Shown piece after piece: positions 11,301 through 25,100 of a stretch of 64,000 nt of DNA. The notes beneath the pieces were generated by a model. That model saw only the letters and a list, made by a program, of their open reading frames with translations. It was not told where the DNA came from and did not search any database. This DNA comes from Trichinella spiralis. Lineage: Eukaryota; Nematoda; Enoplea; Trichinellida; Trichinellidae. The stretch spans positions 13,625,021 to 13,689,020 of the forward strand of contig CM012955.1 in the NCBI GenBank assembly GCA_000181795.3, given 5' to 3'. Numbering within the stretch: the first letter of the stretch is position 1; the number at the start of each line of letters is the position of its first letter. The position numbers and the translations under genes are program-made.

Positions 11301-14300
11301 ATCAATTTGACAATGGTATGTTTTCCTTTTGAAATTTAAAAAGTATAATTTAATCAACAACAACAAGTTGCCAGTATGCTAGATTGTTGAAGGAATAAAT
11401 TTTTTAAAACAAGTATGCATGGCGAATGGTAAAATATAGCAAATGAATGGGCTAAAATGCCGTAAACAGTACCAATGACACCTAAGCTTATACAACGACG
11501 TGAAAAGCATCTTTAAACAGTGTTATTCACGAGAAAAATTTCATTTAATTTATGGCATTGAGAAAGCTGCTATTTTGTTATTCATTGCCACCACCATTCA
11601 TTTGTAATGGACGCGAACTGAACTGTCACACTGTTCATAATGGACAAATAATGAATAGTGTTTTTTAGCGCAAGAGAAAGCGTAATTGATCACAGCACAT
11701 GATAAAATCTTATGCATTGCTTATTATTTTTATCAATCATTTTCACAGTATTCAAAGAAGAAGAAAACTATTTCTGCTGATTAATTAATTTAAGGCTGTG
11801 TACAGTGGGTCAATGTAGTGTTGTTATTGAGTAAGATTAAAATTAAAAATACACCGTACAAGGTAGCAAATGGTCGTGCAATAAATAAACTGTTAGTACA
11901 AAATTATTGATTGCTTTGCATCTTAATTCACTTAAAGTTTTTGCTGCAAGGAATCAATTTCTACAAACGGTATTTTGAAAAGCTTCCAAAAAAAGATGTA
12001 TATCTTGCTCATATCATTTAAATCAGTATTTTTTGATACAAATTGCATAATAATAACAGTAAAGATTTTTTAAAGTAATATTTTGATAATGTTGAAAATT
12101 GTTGATCAGTCGGTGATAAATGTTGTTCATATTCTTCGAATTCAAGTGTTAAAAGTATTTGACAAGTGAGTGAGTGTTCCTTTTTCTTTTACGTTTTCGT
12201 TCTCTATTCGAATTTATTTTAAATAAATTTAAAATGAAAATGTTGAAAGAAAAAATGTTTTATGTGCTTGCAAAAGACATTAAAAACTGACCGATTGTCA
12301 AGTGACAATCGCATGAAACTATCTCTAAATTACTAAATCACATCTGCTGCTGCTGTCAAATTTGTTCTTATCAAATGGGTGGATGTGTTCAATGATCGGA
12401 TAAAAAGATGAGAAATAAATAGGAAAAATAACATTAAACAGAAAAATGAAAACCGAAGCGACTACAACTAGCTGAGCTGTATTTGTATACGGTTGAACAA
12501 TTCTTTAACGCTACCGGCTATTTATGGAGCTGGATGATTAGCTTGTTGCTTGCTTAATTGTCAGGAAGTGAAGTCGGTTTGAATCAAAAACTTTTCCCCG
12601 TCTCCAATTTCACAATCAAGCACAAAATGAAAGCAACTTTTCCAAAACCGATAAAGACCAAGTAAATTGTTTGCTTTGTCAACTGACGATGCTTTGAAAT
12701 TAGCCTTCACCATTTCGATCCGGAAAATTAATAGCACAAACTCTTGGCCTAGATGTGTCACGGTAGTTGAAAAATCTGGCCGCTCTTTCAAAGTGCGTCT
12801 AATGTTGAAAAGGAAAAATTACACTTTTCACTTTTATTAGCCCCTTTGTTCCTCTTTTGTTTTTTCATATGTTTCATTTTTCCAATTTTCTCAAAAAGTA
12901 AAGCATCTGCTTTTCTCGGCTCCAAAACAGCCGTCCTCTGTTCGAATCGATAGATTAATCATCATCCACTCATACAGACGACAGCTCCTTTCCTTCAATT
13001 ATTATTATTATTATCATCGTCATTATTACTTCAGGATTTCGCTTCAGTCTCAGTCTGCAGCTTTCTTTATACAGCGAGTTGTTGCTGCTTTCAAAAAAAC
13101 AAAAAAACATAGCCTCCTCTCCTGTTTCAGAACATTTCAACCGAACGCGCTGCTGATCCAATTAAAGCTGCCCCTTTGGGTTGTTCAAATTAGCCACTGT
13201 GACCACATACGGTAAATCAATTCAAAAAAGCCTGCCTGCCTGCCTCTCAACTCAAAGCAAGTGTTCTGTTATATTTATCTTTTCTTTACTGTAACGTTTC
13301 AAAATTTGGCAACAACAACAACCCCTGAACAATATTCAAATTTCAAGATAATCTATTCGAAATTTTCAAATTTCTCTTTTACCTACCAACTGTATTTCAC
13401 AATTTCTTCAAACAACACAGTGATGAAGTTTTACGAAAGGTATTTTTGTTGAAAAAATTTTTTTCCAAATGAAAATATGATTCTTGTAATTACAATTTGT
13501 CCATTGATGAAGTGTAGCTAAGTTTATAAAATTATTCACCTCGACTTCATTAACGATTGCAATTTAAAATCAAATACAAGAGTAGGAAATGAACAAAAAA
13601 TGTTCTCTTATTGTGCACATCCGATGCTAGAAAATTCCTGTGTTAGAGAAACTGTTTCTTTACTGTATTGAAACTGCTTAGAAACGTATATTTTAATATA
13701 TATCCATTTATTTTTATTAATTTGTTCTAAATTTTTTTGTACGCTCAAGTAGTTCATCATTGACGAGTCAAATACAAATCAGATACAAATGATAGCTAGA
13801 TTTTCTATATGTTTCCTTACGCTAGTCATTTGATGAAACGTCCTTTTTGAAATATTGTCGAAAATGAGATAGCACTTGAATTGAAAAAGAAACCGACAGG
13901 CCATCATACGGACATCCTAAATAATATATCGGTTGGTTTAGACGTCGCCACTGGGCAAGCACCGAGCTCGTTACGGCCCGTTGATTTTTTCCACTATTTT
14001 TCACCCTTATCTTAATCACCTTTGGCTATTCATTTCTGAATTTTCCAAGAAATCAACAAATCACTTTTTCACTTTTGAAAAACTGCTAGAATCGCGAGCT
14101 ACTGCCGAGTTAAATCAGTCGAGGGTAAGTTTGGAATTATTCTTTGAATAGTTATAATTTATTTGCTGACTGTAATATTTCAATTATACGACAATAGACA
14201 AGCGTTGCTAATTTCACCAAAAAGTATATATATATTTCTTGAGCATTAGTTATTATTATAATTATGTTCAACAGTTTACGCAGAATAGAGAATACAGTAC

Positions 14301-16115
14301 AATACTTTGACTTTCAACTACTTTGAAATATTTTGCTTTCCAAAAAATTTAATTATTTCCAAACACGAAAAACAACTTATAAAGAAAAAACAGAGATTAA
14401 CTACGTTTTTATTGTCCAATTCCAAAATAATCATAGTAAGATATTTAATTATCCTTTTCAAAAGTATCGACAAAATGACTCATAGTAAAAAAGTTTTACT
14501 TTTTTTAGTTCAGCAAAACTGAATCATGCGATAAATAGCATGAAAAGATGACAAATATTTAGAATATTCTTTCAAAAAAAAATAAATAAACCAACCTCTT
14601 TTTAACTCACTTGTGATTATCTGGGATTTCAGTAGATGACTTCAGTGGAATATTACGTAATTGCATTCTTCCTTTTTGCTCAGCTTTTTCATTCATAAAT
14701 ATATTAAATTCTTGATAAAAATTTCATTATATATTATCAAACAATAAATGTTTTTTTTGTTCATATACTACTGCAGTAATAATGGTTGTTATTTTTTTTC
14801 CCCCAATTCACCAAAGTAAGAATAAATTGGTAATTGATTTTTTCGTTTTCAAATAAATTTTTCATCTCCTCTTCAGTAATTGTATATTGGCTAGTTGGGC
14901 TAGTAGTAGCTGTATTTTATTTCTTTTTTTTCCTCTGCTCCTTTTATAATAATGTCTGAAGCACTGGAGAATTTTTGCTCAATTTCCTTCGAAACTGAAA
15001 AATTAATGCCAATAAATGCTCTTTAATCTTTGCATTCCCCTTTGAACAGCACAATAATTACATTGAAATATTGTTTAAAAATGCATTTTGATAAATTTAT
15101 AGTCTGCTGATAATGTCATCATCATCATCATCATCATCATTTTTCACATTTCACTTGTCAAACTGGACAATTTACTTATTTTAAACTTTAACATTAAATT
15201 CAATTCAATTCAATATTGCTTTAGTGTGCACTTTTTTAATGAAAAATAATCTTTAAAACAATAGACAAAATGTAAACGGCTATGTGTGACATAAAATGCT
15301 CGGCTTTTTAAAATGATAAATTCTGCAGTTGCAGTGGAACCAGAAAATTATGTCATGCAAACTACACCGCATGTTATCTAATTATTGATGATATGCTCAT
15401 ACAAAGCAAGTGTTGTGAATACGAGTATTATTTGATGAAGCATGCGAGACAGCATCTCTAAGTTATCTTTCAATTGTTTTTTTTAATCGTATATATATAT
15501 ATATATAAAATAACTCTTCAATTAAAAGAGAAAAAAGCATTAAAAAAATTTTTTTAAATATTATTTATATTTAGTTAATAATTATCTTTTGCTATATAAA
15601 GTTTTTACTGAACACGTTAGTTGATAAGTCCAGAAGAAAAGAAATTATTAATGTTTCATATATTCATAAAAAATTTTTAAAAATTTAAATATATTTTCTC
15701 CACTGGCACAACTGTCCAAAGTAGTTTATTAGTTGTTTAGGAAGAAAGTAGCTAGATATTGAATTTTGAAGTTGAAACAAAAATAACCGCGTCCGGTCAG
15801 AGCTTGGTGTCTTTGTCGTCAGTTGTGCTTGCAATTGTGCAAAAGTAAAAGCTTCCATTTTTCAATGCTCTCTGAACCGCACCACTCACACTGAACGACG
15901 ACGATTAAGGTCAGCTGTGTGATTGCTTCCGCTCATCACTCACACTTGAAATTGCTGATGCAATCTTTACCGTCAAGTGTCATAATTAAGCGGCTTTAAA
16001 GTTTCCAAGTAGTTTGTTTGGCTTTAATTTCTCTGCTTTGTTGAGAGATTCGTCACTGCGCTGCGCGTTCAAATTATACTGAAATTAACTTTGAACTTTT
16101 CTAATCTGCATATTA
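8316..16115. other. Long gene-poor region upstream of NAV
   Basis: Nearly 8 kb without a gene I can establish. It contains coding-like minus-strand segments at 8678-8850 and 9202-9474, a possible 39-bp minus-strand micro-exon at 9009-9047, a GC-richer patch at 10.37-10.93 kb open on both strands, another at 13.85-14.0 kb, and simple repeats such as (AT)n near 11142-11161 and 15490-15506 and (TCA)n at 15115-15141. The last 400 bases before 16116 are relatively GC-rich and are the likely NAV promoter and 5' UTR. Confidence 0.5.
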
Positions 16116-19100
16116 ATGCGCCAATTAGCCAATTCCACCGACACCAACAACATGATACGTGAACAGAGTCAAACTTTACTCAAAGGCAAAGATCTAGCTG
16201 ATCAGCTGGTAAGCTTAATTCTTTTCAATAAAACAAAAGCAAACGTTCAGCCATTACGTGCCAGCTGCAGACAAGTACGATAATTATAGCAGTATTTTGA
16301 CAATTATTTACAAACACCATTTTTCCGTTTATAATGCCGCTGTAGAGGAAACAACAGCTTTTCCCAAGCCTATTGCTCTTTTCTCATTCTATGTATGCAA
16401 TTTGAACTCAAATTGCACAATCTCAAATTCCTCCCTCCCATTCACGCACGAATGATATATTAAAAATGTAAAATTACTTTTCGCACGACAATTTACGCAG
16501 TTGAATGGCGAACACAATTTTACATTCAACAGTACTGCTGCATTTGGCAGGATTATTAATGAAATGATAAAAAGTGCCCCGTGGAAAATTATAACATTCA
16601 GGATTTACAAATTGATGTTATTATTATTATTTTTTTTACAAACAATTCCCATCACGCTTCAATGCTTCAAGTGGTTTCATTATGAAAATATCTGCCACCA
16701 AATGTCAATAAATTTTTAATTAATTGCTTGCTGGGATTAAAAAAACACATATAAAATGCACACTAACCAAGCAGATTAAAAGAAAAGATAAAAAATGACT
16801 CGTTTGAAGTTATTCAGTTATACATATTTTATTGCATAAAATGTTAAAATGCTTGTACAATAAATGGCGAATGAGCATGTATATTATTTTTACATTCAAT
16901 AGACACTTTAAAAATTTTGTTCACAACTTTTTTTTCTTATGACTCTATCCTATATCCACTGGTTGAACAACAAATTAAAAAGAAAACGCATTTCACTTAA
17001 TTTAGAAAAATTTATTTACAAAAGCTTTTAAAACTATCATTCATTTCGATCAAATACAAATAATCCATCCATTTGCTTTGCAAATTATGAATACACACTA
17101 TAAAAAACCAGGCTTTCTTCAGATTTATTAATAGTATATTAAATAATTTATTTTTAATCTTAACTGAGATTCTAATAGACATTTAATGTTCTGAAAGGGT
17201 ATGTTAATTTAGGAAAAGCGTAAAATTTGATAAATGAAAAAATTAGCAACAACTTGACAAATAAATTCAACATGTGCAAGCAATAATGCTACCACCACTA
17301 AAACAATAGTGAATTCAAAATCACAGATTTCGATAAGCGCTTCGTTGATGTGTTATTTTTACAAATCCCTTTTCTTGTGTTGATATTAATTCCAAATTAA
17401 ATTGCACGCTAGCAGCTTTTCGACGAATCGTTGTACAATCGATTGTCGCGTCATATAGTGCGTTTATTACGCCTGTGTCGATTGGATTTTCTGAGGACAG
17501 TTTTTGTCCACAAATTAACAGCACTGACCACCATGTCAGTTCGTGATCGGGTCAAATTTATTAGACATGGAAGTGGATATGGGTTAATAGTACCAGGGTC
17601 CCGCCCCCTTCGGTCACCAGTGGACTTTGGCAAATGAAGAAGGGGATGATTTCCTTCGATCGGCAGAAAAGCAATGTATTTTCCACCCAGTGAACGTTAA
17701 TTGTAAACGAGCCTTTTGTCTACGGACGAGCATGGTGGCATCGATCGTCCAATTTTGTTTATTAATACAACACGTTTCGTCACAATATTCGACGGTCTCT
17801 CGTGGGTGGACACAAGTAGCGACGACATCTGTCGTGGTATAAGCGCTGAGCGACGGAAATCTGCTTTCAATCAACTACTACCAAAGCACCGTGACTCTAC
17901 AAACAACGCCTCGGGTGGAACTCTGCCCTCGAAATTTCCATTCCGTGTTGAAACATTCCCCTTCTTTGAATATATATGAAGAATAATATTCTTTATGAAA
18001 ACTATATCAGGTATGAGCTACTTTTCATTATTGTAAATTTAAATATAGTTCAACAACTACAACAACCTATTTTTCTTATTGAAGACTGGTGATAATGAAG
18101 ATATTTGGCTATTTCTCCTAGAAAACTGTTGTAACTTTCGTTTTGAAAAGCAAATGTTTCACGTTCATCTGCAACTTTTTCTCATTGTAGAATTCCTCGC
18201 AACTGTTTGAGCAACAAATTTAGAAAATTCTGCATAAATTCTGAAAATTATTCAGCCTTCAATTGACCATTAGTTTTCAATGAAACTTTTGCTCACATAA
18301 ATTTTCTTATCGAATAAATGCCAAAATGCATGTACACCAGTTGAGCTAAAATGTTCACTTCACTCGTTGCACGCAAAATTCCATCGATTATTATATTTGC
18401 CTTGTGAATTTCACTTTCACACACACACATATATATATATATCATAATGTCTATTTATTTTAAAACTACTTTTAAAACAATAACAGTAATATGCTGTTTT
18501 GAAATATTTTTTATTAAAATTTCAGCGCATAATTTACCAACAATGGGAAAGCATTTTAATACAACTGAATTCTTTTGCTTAGGTAGGATTGGCTTTTCAT
18601 AGTTGGAATAATAAATAATACAGAGACAGCTTTGTTGGGCTCTGTTAAATGTTTGGAAAGAAAATCACTTGAAAACCCTCATTGTATTTTTGGTTTTAAA
18701 ATACTGTATAATTTAATTTAATTATAATTGTGAAAAGAATCATTTCATTAATGTTTTAGAAATGAAAAAGAAAACATACAATTCTTTTTGTTAGAAATGC
18801 AAAGTGAACAAAAGTATTTCTTGATCATACTGAAGATAATAAATGCAGCAATGAATGTCTGAAAGTCAGTAGTAGTAGTAGTAGTGGTAAACGTTTTACG
18901 GTTAATTGCAATGGAATAATTTGAAATCAATTTATCGACGATGTATATATATATATATATATAACAGGGAGCAAAATATTTTGGCAAGAAGAATGGAAAC
19001 TTGACTTCAATTAAGACATCCAAACTGGCATTTTCTGTACACATTTTAGCACTTATCTGATTATCAAATGCATTTTCGGAAATTGGCCAAAATGAAGTGA

Positions 19101-22100
19101 CTGAATAATGTTAAGTAATTTTTGGCTTTTCAATTCAAAACTGAAAATAATCGACACCACCATACCTTGTTAAAAATTTGCAAGCAGCTGTATTTTTGAA
19201 AAGCTATAGAAAATTATGTTACTTTTTTCGTTCAAACAAACATGCTTCGAACGAAAATAATGTTTGCATTAAATGAAGTTGAAACACTTACAGACAAGCA
19301 CGTAACCATTGTTTTGATAGTTAATTACACTTTCAGCAATAAAAATCACTTTATGAACCACTCGCTAATAATAATATAAAAACATTTGTACTGGTAATTA
19401 CCAATTCATAAACTTATACGATGTGATTATCATGCAGCTGCATGTGCTAAATAGCAAACATTTGCTTCATTTTATGTTCTATGAGAAAAAAGTTGATCAC
19501 GTGAATGCATTTTCAGATATACACTGGTTGGGCTAACCGGTATTTGGAAAAGCATCGAAAGAAGCGCGTGATTCGTGATTTGCAAAAAGATCTCCAAGAT
19601 TCACTTGCCTTAGTGGATGTCATCGAATGTGTCAGTGAGTATTGATTTCCTTTTTTCGATGGTCTCATGGCGCTCGGGCAATTTTCTTGCATTGCTTTTC
19701 TCTATTCCAACAGGAACTGCTTGGACGTTATGCAATTTTTGAACAGACAGAACAATTATTTGCATCTTTTGCCGAAATAGGGTTTATACTGCGACTATTT
19801 TAGCAAAAGTGTATTTTAATTGCGGCACAGCGGAGAGCATCATTCATCATTTATTACTTACTCACTTACTGCTTTATACCTATTTGAGTAAATTTCGATT
19901 TCGATCATGATGACAAATTTAAATTCAGAATCTCAATAGAAAGGTAAAAATAAAATATGTAAACTAGTATTTATTCAGCATTTGTAAAAAGAACAAGAAG
20001 GTTAAGTGCTTTAAAAAGAGTCATCGTAATTTTGTCACTTATATATATAATATAATTCATGAACAACTAGCTAAGATACGGTAAGTTTGGCGTTTGATTC
20101 GACTGCTTTCATGCAAATATTTTTACATAAATTTTCAGTGGCCAATTTTTCCATTTCAAATTCAGTTTTCAATTATTTTCAAGTATTAGCAAAGTTGAAA
20201 AGTATTTACAAAGCCATTACGCAGTTCTTCACAGTTATGATGTAACAACATTATTTTCATAAAATAAGATTCTACAGAACAAAATGTCATTTTCCATTTC
20301 AAAAGTTAAACATTTAGTTAGTGTAACAGTGAAAGAAACAGGAGAGTTGTTTTATAAAATCTATTTTACCACTTTCATGTGAAGCAAGATTTCTTGTATT
20401 AAAAAAAAAACATTTCAAATCTGTTTACACAAAAGTTTATTTTAAGTTTGTAGTGAATTTTTTGAATGTTCAAAGAGAATTTCATAAAATATATTTGGCG
20501 AACTATGACATTATTTATTTTACAAAAGGGCTTCTCTGTGTTGTTCTTTTCTGCATCCGAAAGCACTGCTTACAAGCATATGAAAATAACAATTTTTTGT
20601 CCCGACAAAGTTACATACATACGCACACCTATGCTTATTTTGACGCTAAAGGCAAAAATTAGCTTGTCTGGCTGATTTCTAGCTCATTTAGCGAAGAAGC
20701 ATGATTTTCTTTGCATACACTGGGCTCTCTCTCTCTCTGATTTAAATTAAGGTCCACTGCTCATAGTTAATCATGACTTATGTCGAGCAATAAAACGCTT
20801 TTATTTGTTATTTGGGTTATATATATATATTTCCAGTGCTGATAACTAATCTGCAGTAATATTTCATGAAACTTTGAAACGAAATAAATTTCACTGCGGT
20901 TTCAGACGCTGAAATCAAAGTTAATATTCAACATTCAATCTCAACAAATTAGTGCTTTCTTTTAAACTTCTCTCTCGTTGAGTGTTCTGCATGCAATTCA
21001 GCCAGCCATCTTTCATTTTCCTTTTGCTGCTGCATTATCATTACATTGTACATTAATAAATAAATAAATAAAAATAATAATATATACTGATTGAAGATGA
21101 ATGAATTAAACAAAACATCTTTTTATATAAGCTTGGCTGATGAAATACTAATTAGAAAAACCATTAGAGCTTGATGTATTAGAATGGAAAAGATGCATCA
21201 AATGATGGAATTTTGAAATATTTCAGTGATGATACATACTTCTTCTTCGAGTTTGTTTCAACATTAAACAGCTCTTTTGAAAACTACAAATGCACTCAGT
21301 TTTGCTTGATAATAATTGTTGACAAATAAAATAAAATAAATAGATAAATAAAGCACTGCTTGCATGAATTAACATGCGAAAAGCGTGTTTACATTGTTGG
21401 AAAACGAATTATGAAGTTTCACAAATATTTCTGTGGTGTCTGTTCCCCTCCCCCCTCCCACTAGTCAATTATTAATTATGCTTAATTAAATTCCACTGTT
21501 GAACTTGTTTATTCTATAAAAACCGAGCACAGCGATGACGATAATCGACCGCCGTAATGTTGCTTGCTTTTTCAAGTTGTTTCTCACTTCCTGTGAAAAA
21601 GCATGCTTTTTTTACAACAGTAAAATTTATAATTAAAAATGAAAGAAAAAAACGTGTTTTCAAATCACTGCGCGTCTCCCGCCGAGCAAACTTGTCCCAA
21701 ATGCATGAATATCATGAAATGCAAACGCTATTGTTCAAAAAATTGCTTGCATAAAAGAAGGTTAAAGAGGGGAGGGGGGAGAGAGAGAAAAAGATCTCAG
21801 GTCGTTTTCTTTCTGCACCGTAAGCTCAGCTATGTAAAAAATATTCTCGGTTTTTTAGTTGGCGATAAAATACCAAACGTGAAAAAGAGACCAAAGAATG
21901 CAGTTCAAATTGTAAGTTTTGCTGTCGTTAATAAAAAGAGTCGTTCAGTACGTGGCGTGGGCTGTGTGTTGAAGCATTTTGTTTGCTTAGCTGGAAAATA
22001 TTGCCGCCTGCCTTCAGTACCTGGCTGACATTGGTGTAAAGCTAAACGGCGTCACTGTCGAAGGTAGAATGTGTGACAGACATGTTGTCCACTTCTGGTG

Positions 22101-25100
22101 TTTATTTTCAAATAAATTTTTAAATTTTCTGTAATATGATGATTATTATTATTATCAATTAGCTAATGATGGATAGCTTTGTGTTTTCCTGTTGAATTGT
22201 GAAAAATTTTTTCCTACAATGTTTCGAATTCTGTATTTAAATTTTTACTGCCCAATTTTACAATTTCAAAATTTCAGAAATTCGTGATGGTCAGGTAAAA
22301 TCAATTCTTGGCCTCTTCTACAGTCTTTCTTGGTACAAAAAGCAGCAAAACGAAATGATAATGAACAACAACAACAACAGTGCACGTGGTGTTAACACCT
22401 TCACGATGGAAAATCGCAAAGCTAATCGGTAAGCTGCCACGGTTATTGCCAACAACAGTAGATGTGCATGCATTAAATTAAAATAAAAAAAAACAATAAC
22501 CCCATTTTCATTCAGTTCATGCGATTTGTATTTCACTTTCGGCGGTACATGAGTTCTTTGATTTCTGACAAATTGCACGCATTTCTGAACATTAACAAAA
22601 ACTACTTTCTCAATTACAAAAGAGAAAAACTTTCAGTGATTCACAAAAATTGTCAATGCTATGATAGAAGTGTAAACAATAAAAGTAGTGCAAGCTATCT
22701 GGACTGATTTCAAAACTTTAACAGTCAAAAAAAAATGAAATTTCAGAAAAAAAAGTGTCCTGGCTAATTAATGAATGATAAGTGGCCATAACTTGTAGCT
22801 GTGTTGCTTCGCAGAGTTTAATTTGCACGCTATATATATATATATATATATATTGTTTGTCGCTTGATGGCTTCCATTAAGCAGTAGTGTATAATTATTT
22901 GTTGAATCGGTCGGTGCACAAGTTTCATTGAAATTTCAGATATCAACTAAAAAGTGCCCGCTAATTGCTACCTGTTCTTGTGATTATCGATCATTCATTC
23001 ATTTTTCAAATAAAAACTAGAAATAATTTTAATACAGAATTCTAGCTATGCTCTAGAGCTTTATATTATTATTATTATTATTTGTGTTTTAGCGAAACAT
23101 TCTAGATTTAAAAAACAATACAAGTAAATAAATATATTTCCTTTCCTTGCCTTCGCAGTATTGCTTTCAGCGTTTTATTCAATTCGTCATTAGGAACAGA
23201 AAAAGAAAAGAATAATGCACAAGCAACTTTGCCCCGTAATAATCAGTGCATGCATACTTTAAGGACACTTTTAAGGATATCATAATGGGGTAGAAACTGT
23301 GAGAAAGAAAAGTATAAATAGCATTAAGGTCATCTTCGGTACGGTTCTTTGTGTTTCGTCGTCTATGCATAATCTCAGATAGTTGAATTAGCGAATGCTT
23401 TTTTTTGCATGTGCAAAAAACTGTGACATAAGAATTGTTAAAAATGCCAAAAAATGAAAGTAACAATTATTCGCAAATGAATTTTTTATCACCTATTATT
23501 ATTAGTGTACTGTGGTGTGCAGTTGTGGAAATTGGACTTTTTTTCAAGTGAAAAGATCAAGTCAATTTTCTTTCAACTTTGTAAGCTTTCGTTTCAAAGT
23601 GAACTTTAAAAAAATTACTCGAAAATAAAGCGGTTTTGAAACAACAATTTTCATTTAAGTGCTCGAAAAACAAAAAGGCCATATTAAAGCTTAAATGATG
23701 CACATTTTCTCAGCATTCAAAATAATAGTGGGTTTGAGTTAAAAGTCAGTTTAAGCTTCTTCAAGTCAACAAACGGAAGTCAAAACGGCCAGATTTGCTT
23801 TCTTGACGGCAAAACTTTTGCACATTCTTCAAAAAAGCAACTTTAATCACGATTTCATGTTTATTTATTGTTCAATTTCACTGTTATTTTTATTAGATGT
23901 ATATATATTCTAGAATTCCTATAGCAAAGTCGAACTGCAATGATGCATTTAAAGATAGTTCGCCGAGCTCTTTCAACTCCCACATTCCGTCGTCGACTAA
24001 GACAAGCAACGGTCCTAGTCGAAAGATTCCTGAGCAGCGGATTCGTGTTGACGCAAATGGAGGAGGTAAGCAATTTTTCCATATAATTTGCTGTTACAGA
24101 AAATTGTGAAATTAATCAAAGACCAAAAATGAGAATTTCTTCGTTTGTGTCAAGAAGAATCAAATGAAAAATTATTTTGAATTAAAATTTATAAATTAAT
24201 TAAAGTGCTCTGTCGATGCATAAATCGTAGGTCATTTGAATTTTTAGCTACGTTTCGAAGAAGTAATATTTTTTAAAAGAGCAAAAATTTGATGATAATT
24301 AATCTGATTAAAATTCTCGCCAAGCTTTATTTATTTACAACTCTGCAACTAGATGCTTTTTGTTTGAAAGTTAAATGTAATAAAGTACTACACAGACTGT
24401 ATACGTTTATGTAGAATTACTAAAGTTAAAATAAAACTAGTTAATAATAATAATAATATAAATACTACTAAAATATTTGCAATTAGGCAAAGTTTATTTC
24501 AAATATTTTTTTAATCATAAGAACAAATATTTGATTACACGCAGCTCAGCTATTGGTGGTATACGTTTTGAAATTTCCCATGAAAAGTTAACAGTTTATT
24601 TTAAAGATTCTTTCTTCACGGCCTATCAAAATTTCACACTCTACTTCAAAGGGAAAAATACTGGCCAACGTGTGAAGTGAAATACCTTACAATCAGCTTT
24701 TTATTGACAATGTACTAAAAATAAATTTTTCACCAATCATTTCTTCACACTGCTCAAAAATTCAACCATTCAACTCAGTGTCAATCAGTAGAATAAATAA
24801 TAGCAAAGCTCTCTTGTACTATCTTCAACACCTCAAAAAATGCAGCAAAATACAGCATATTATCCAATTGTTCATAAATAGTAGAAAGACAATTTTTAGA
24901 GTGCTTGTAATTTTTCTATGCAAATGCAAGCTTTTCTCATGCTTTGCTGCAAGACGCTAGCTAAGAAATAAAATTCAGTTGTTTACATTCATTCGATTCT
25001 CGACTGATAACAAATAATTGCTTTTATAATTTATGAACGCATTATCTTTTCTGATTTATATTCTTGGTTTTGCAAAACTACAAAAGAACTTTCGTAAGCA

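Noticed and set aside
12930-12955. GTTCGAATC resembling a tRNA B box
   Set aside because: No A box at the right distance upstream and no cloverleaf pairing could be drawn.
15115-15141. Regular TCA repeats as a CRISPR-like or satellite array
   Set aside because: It is a plain trinucleotide microsatellite with no spacer structure.
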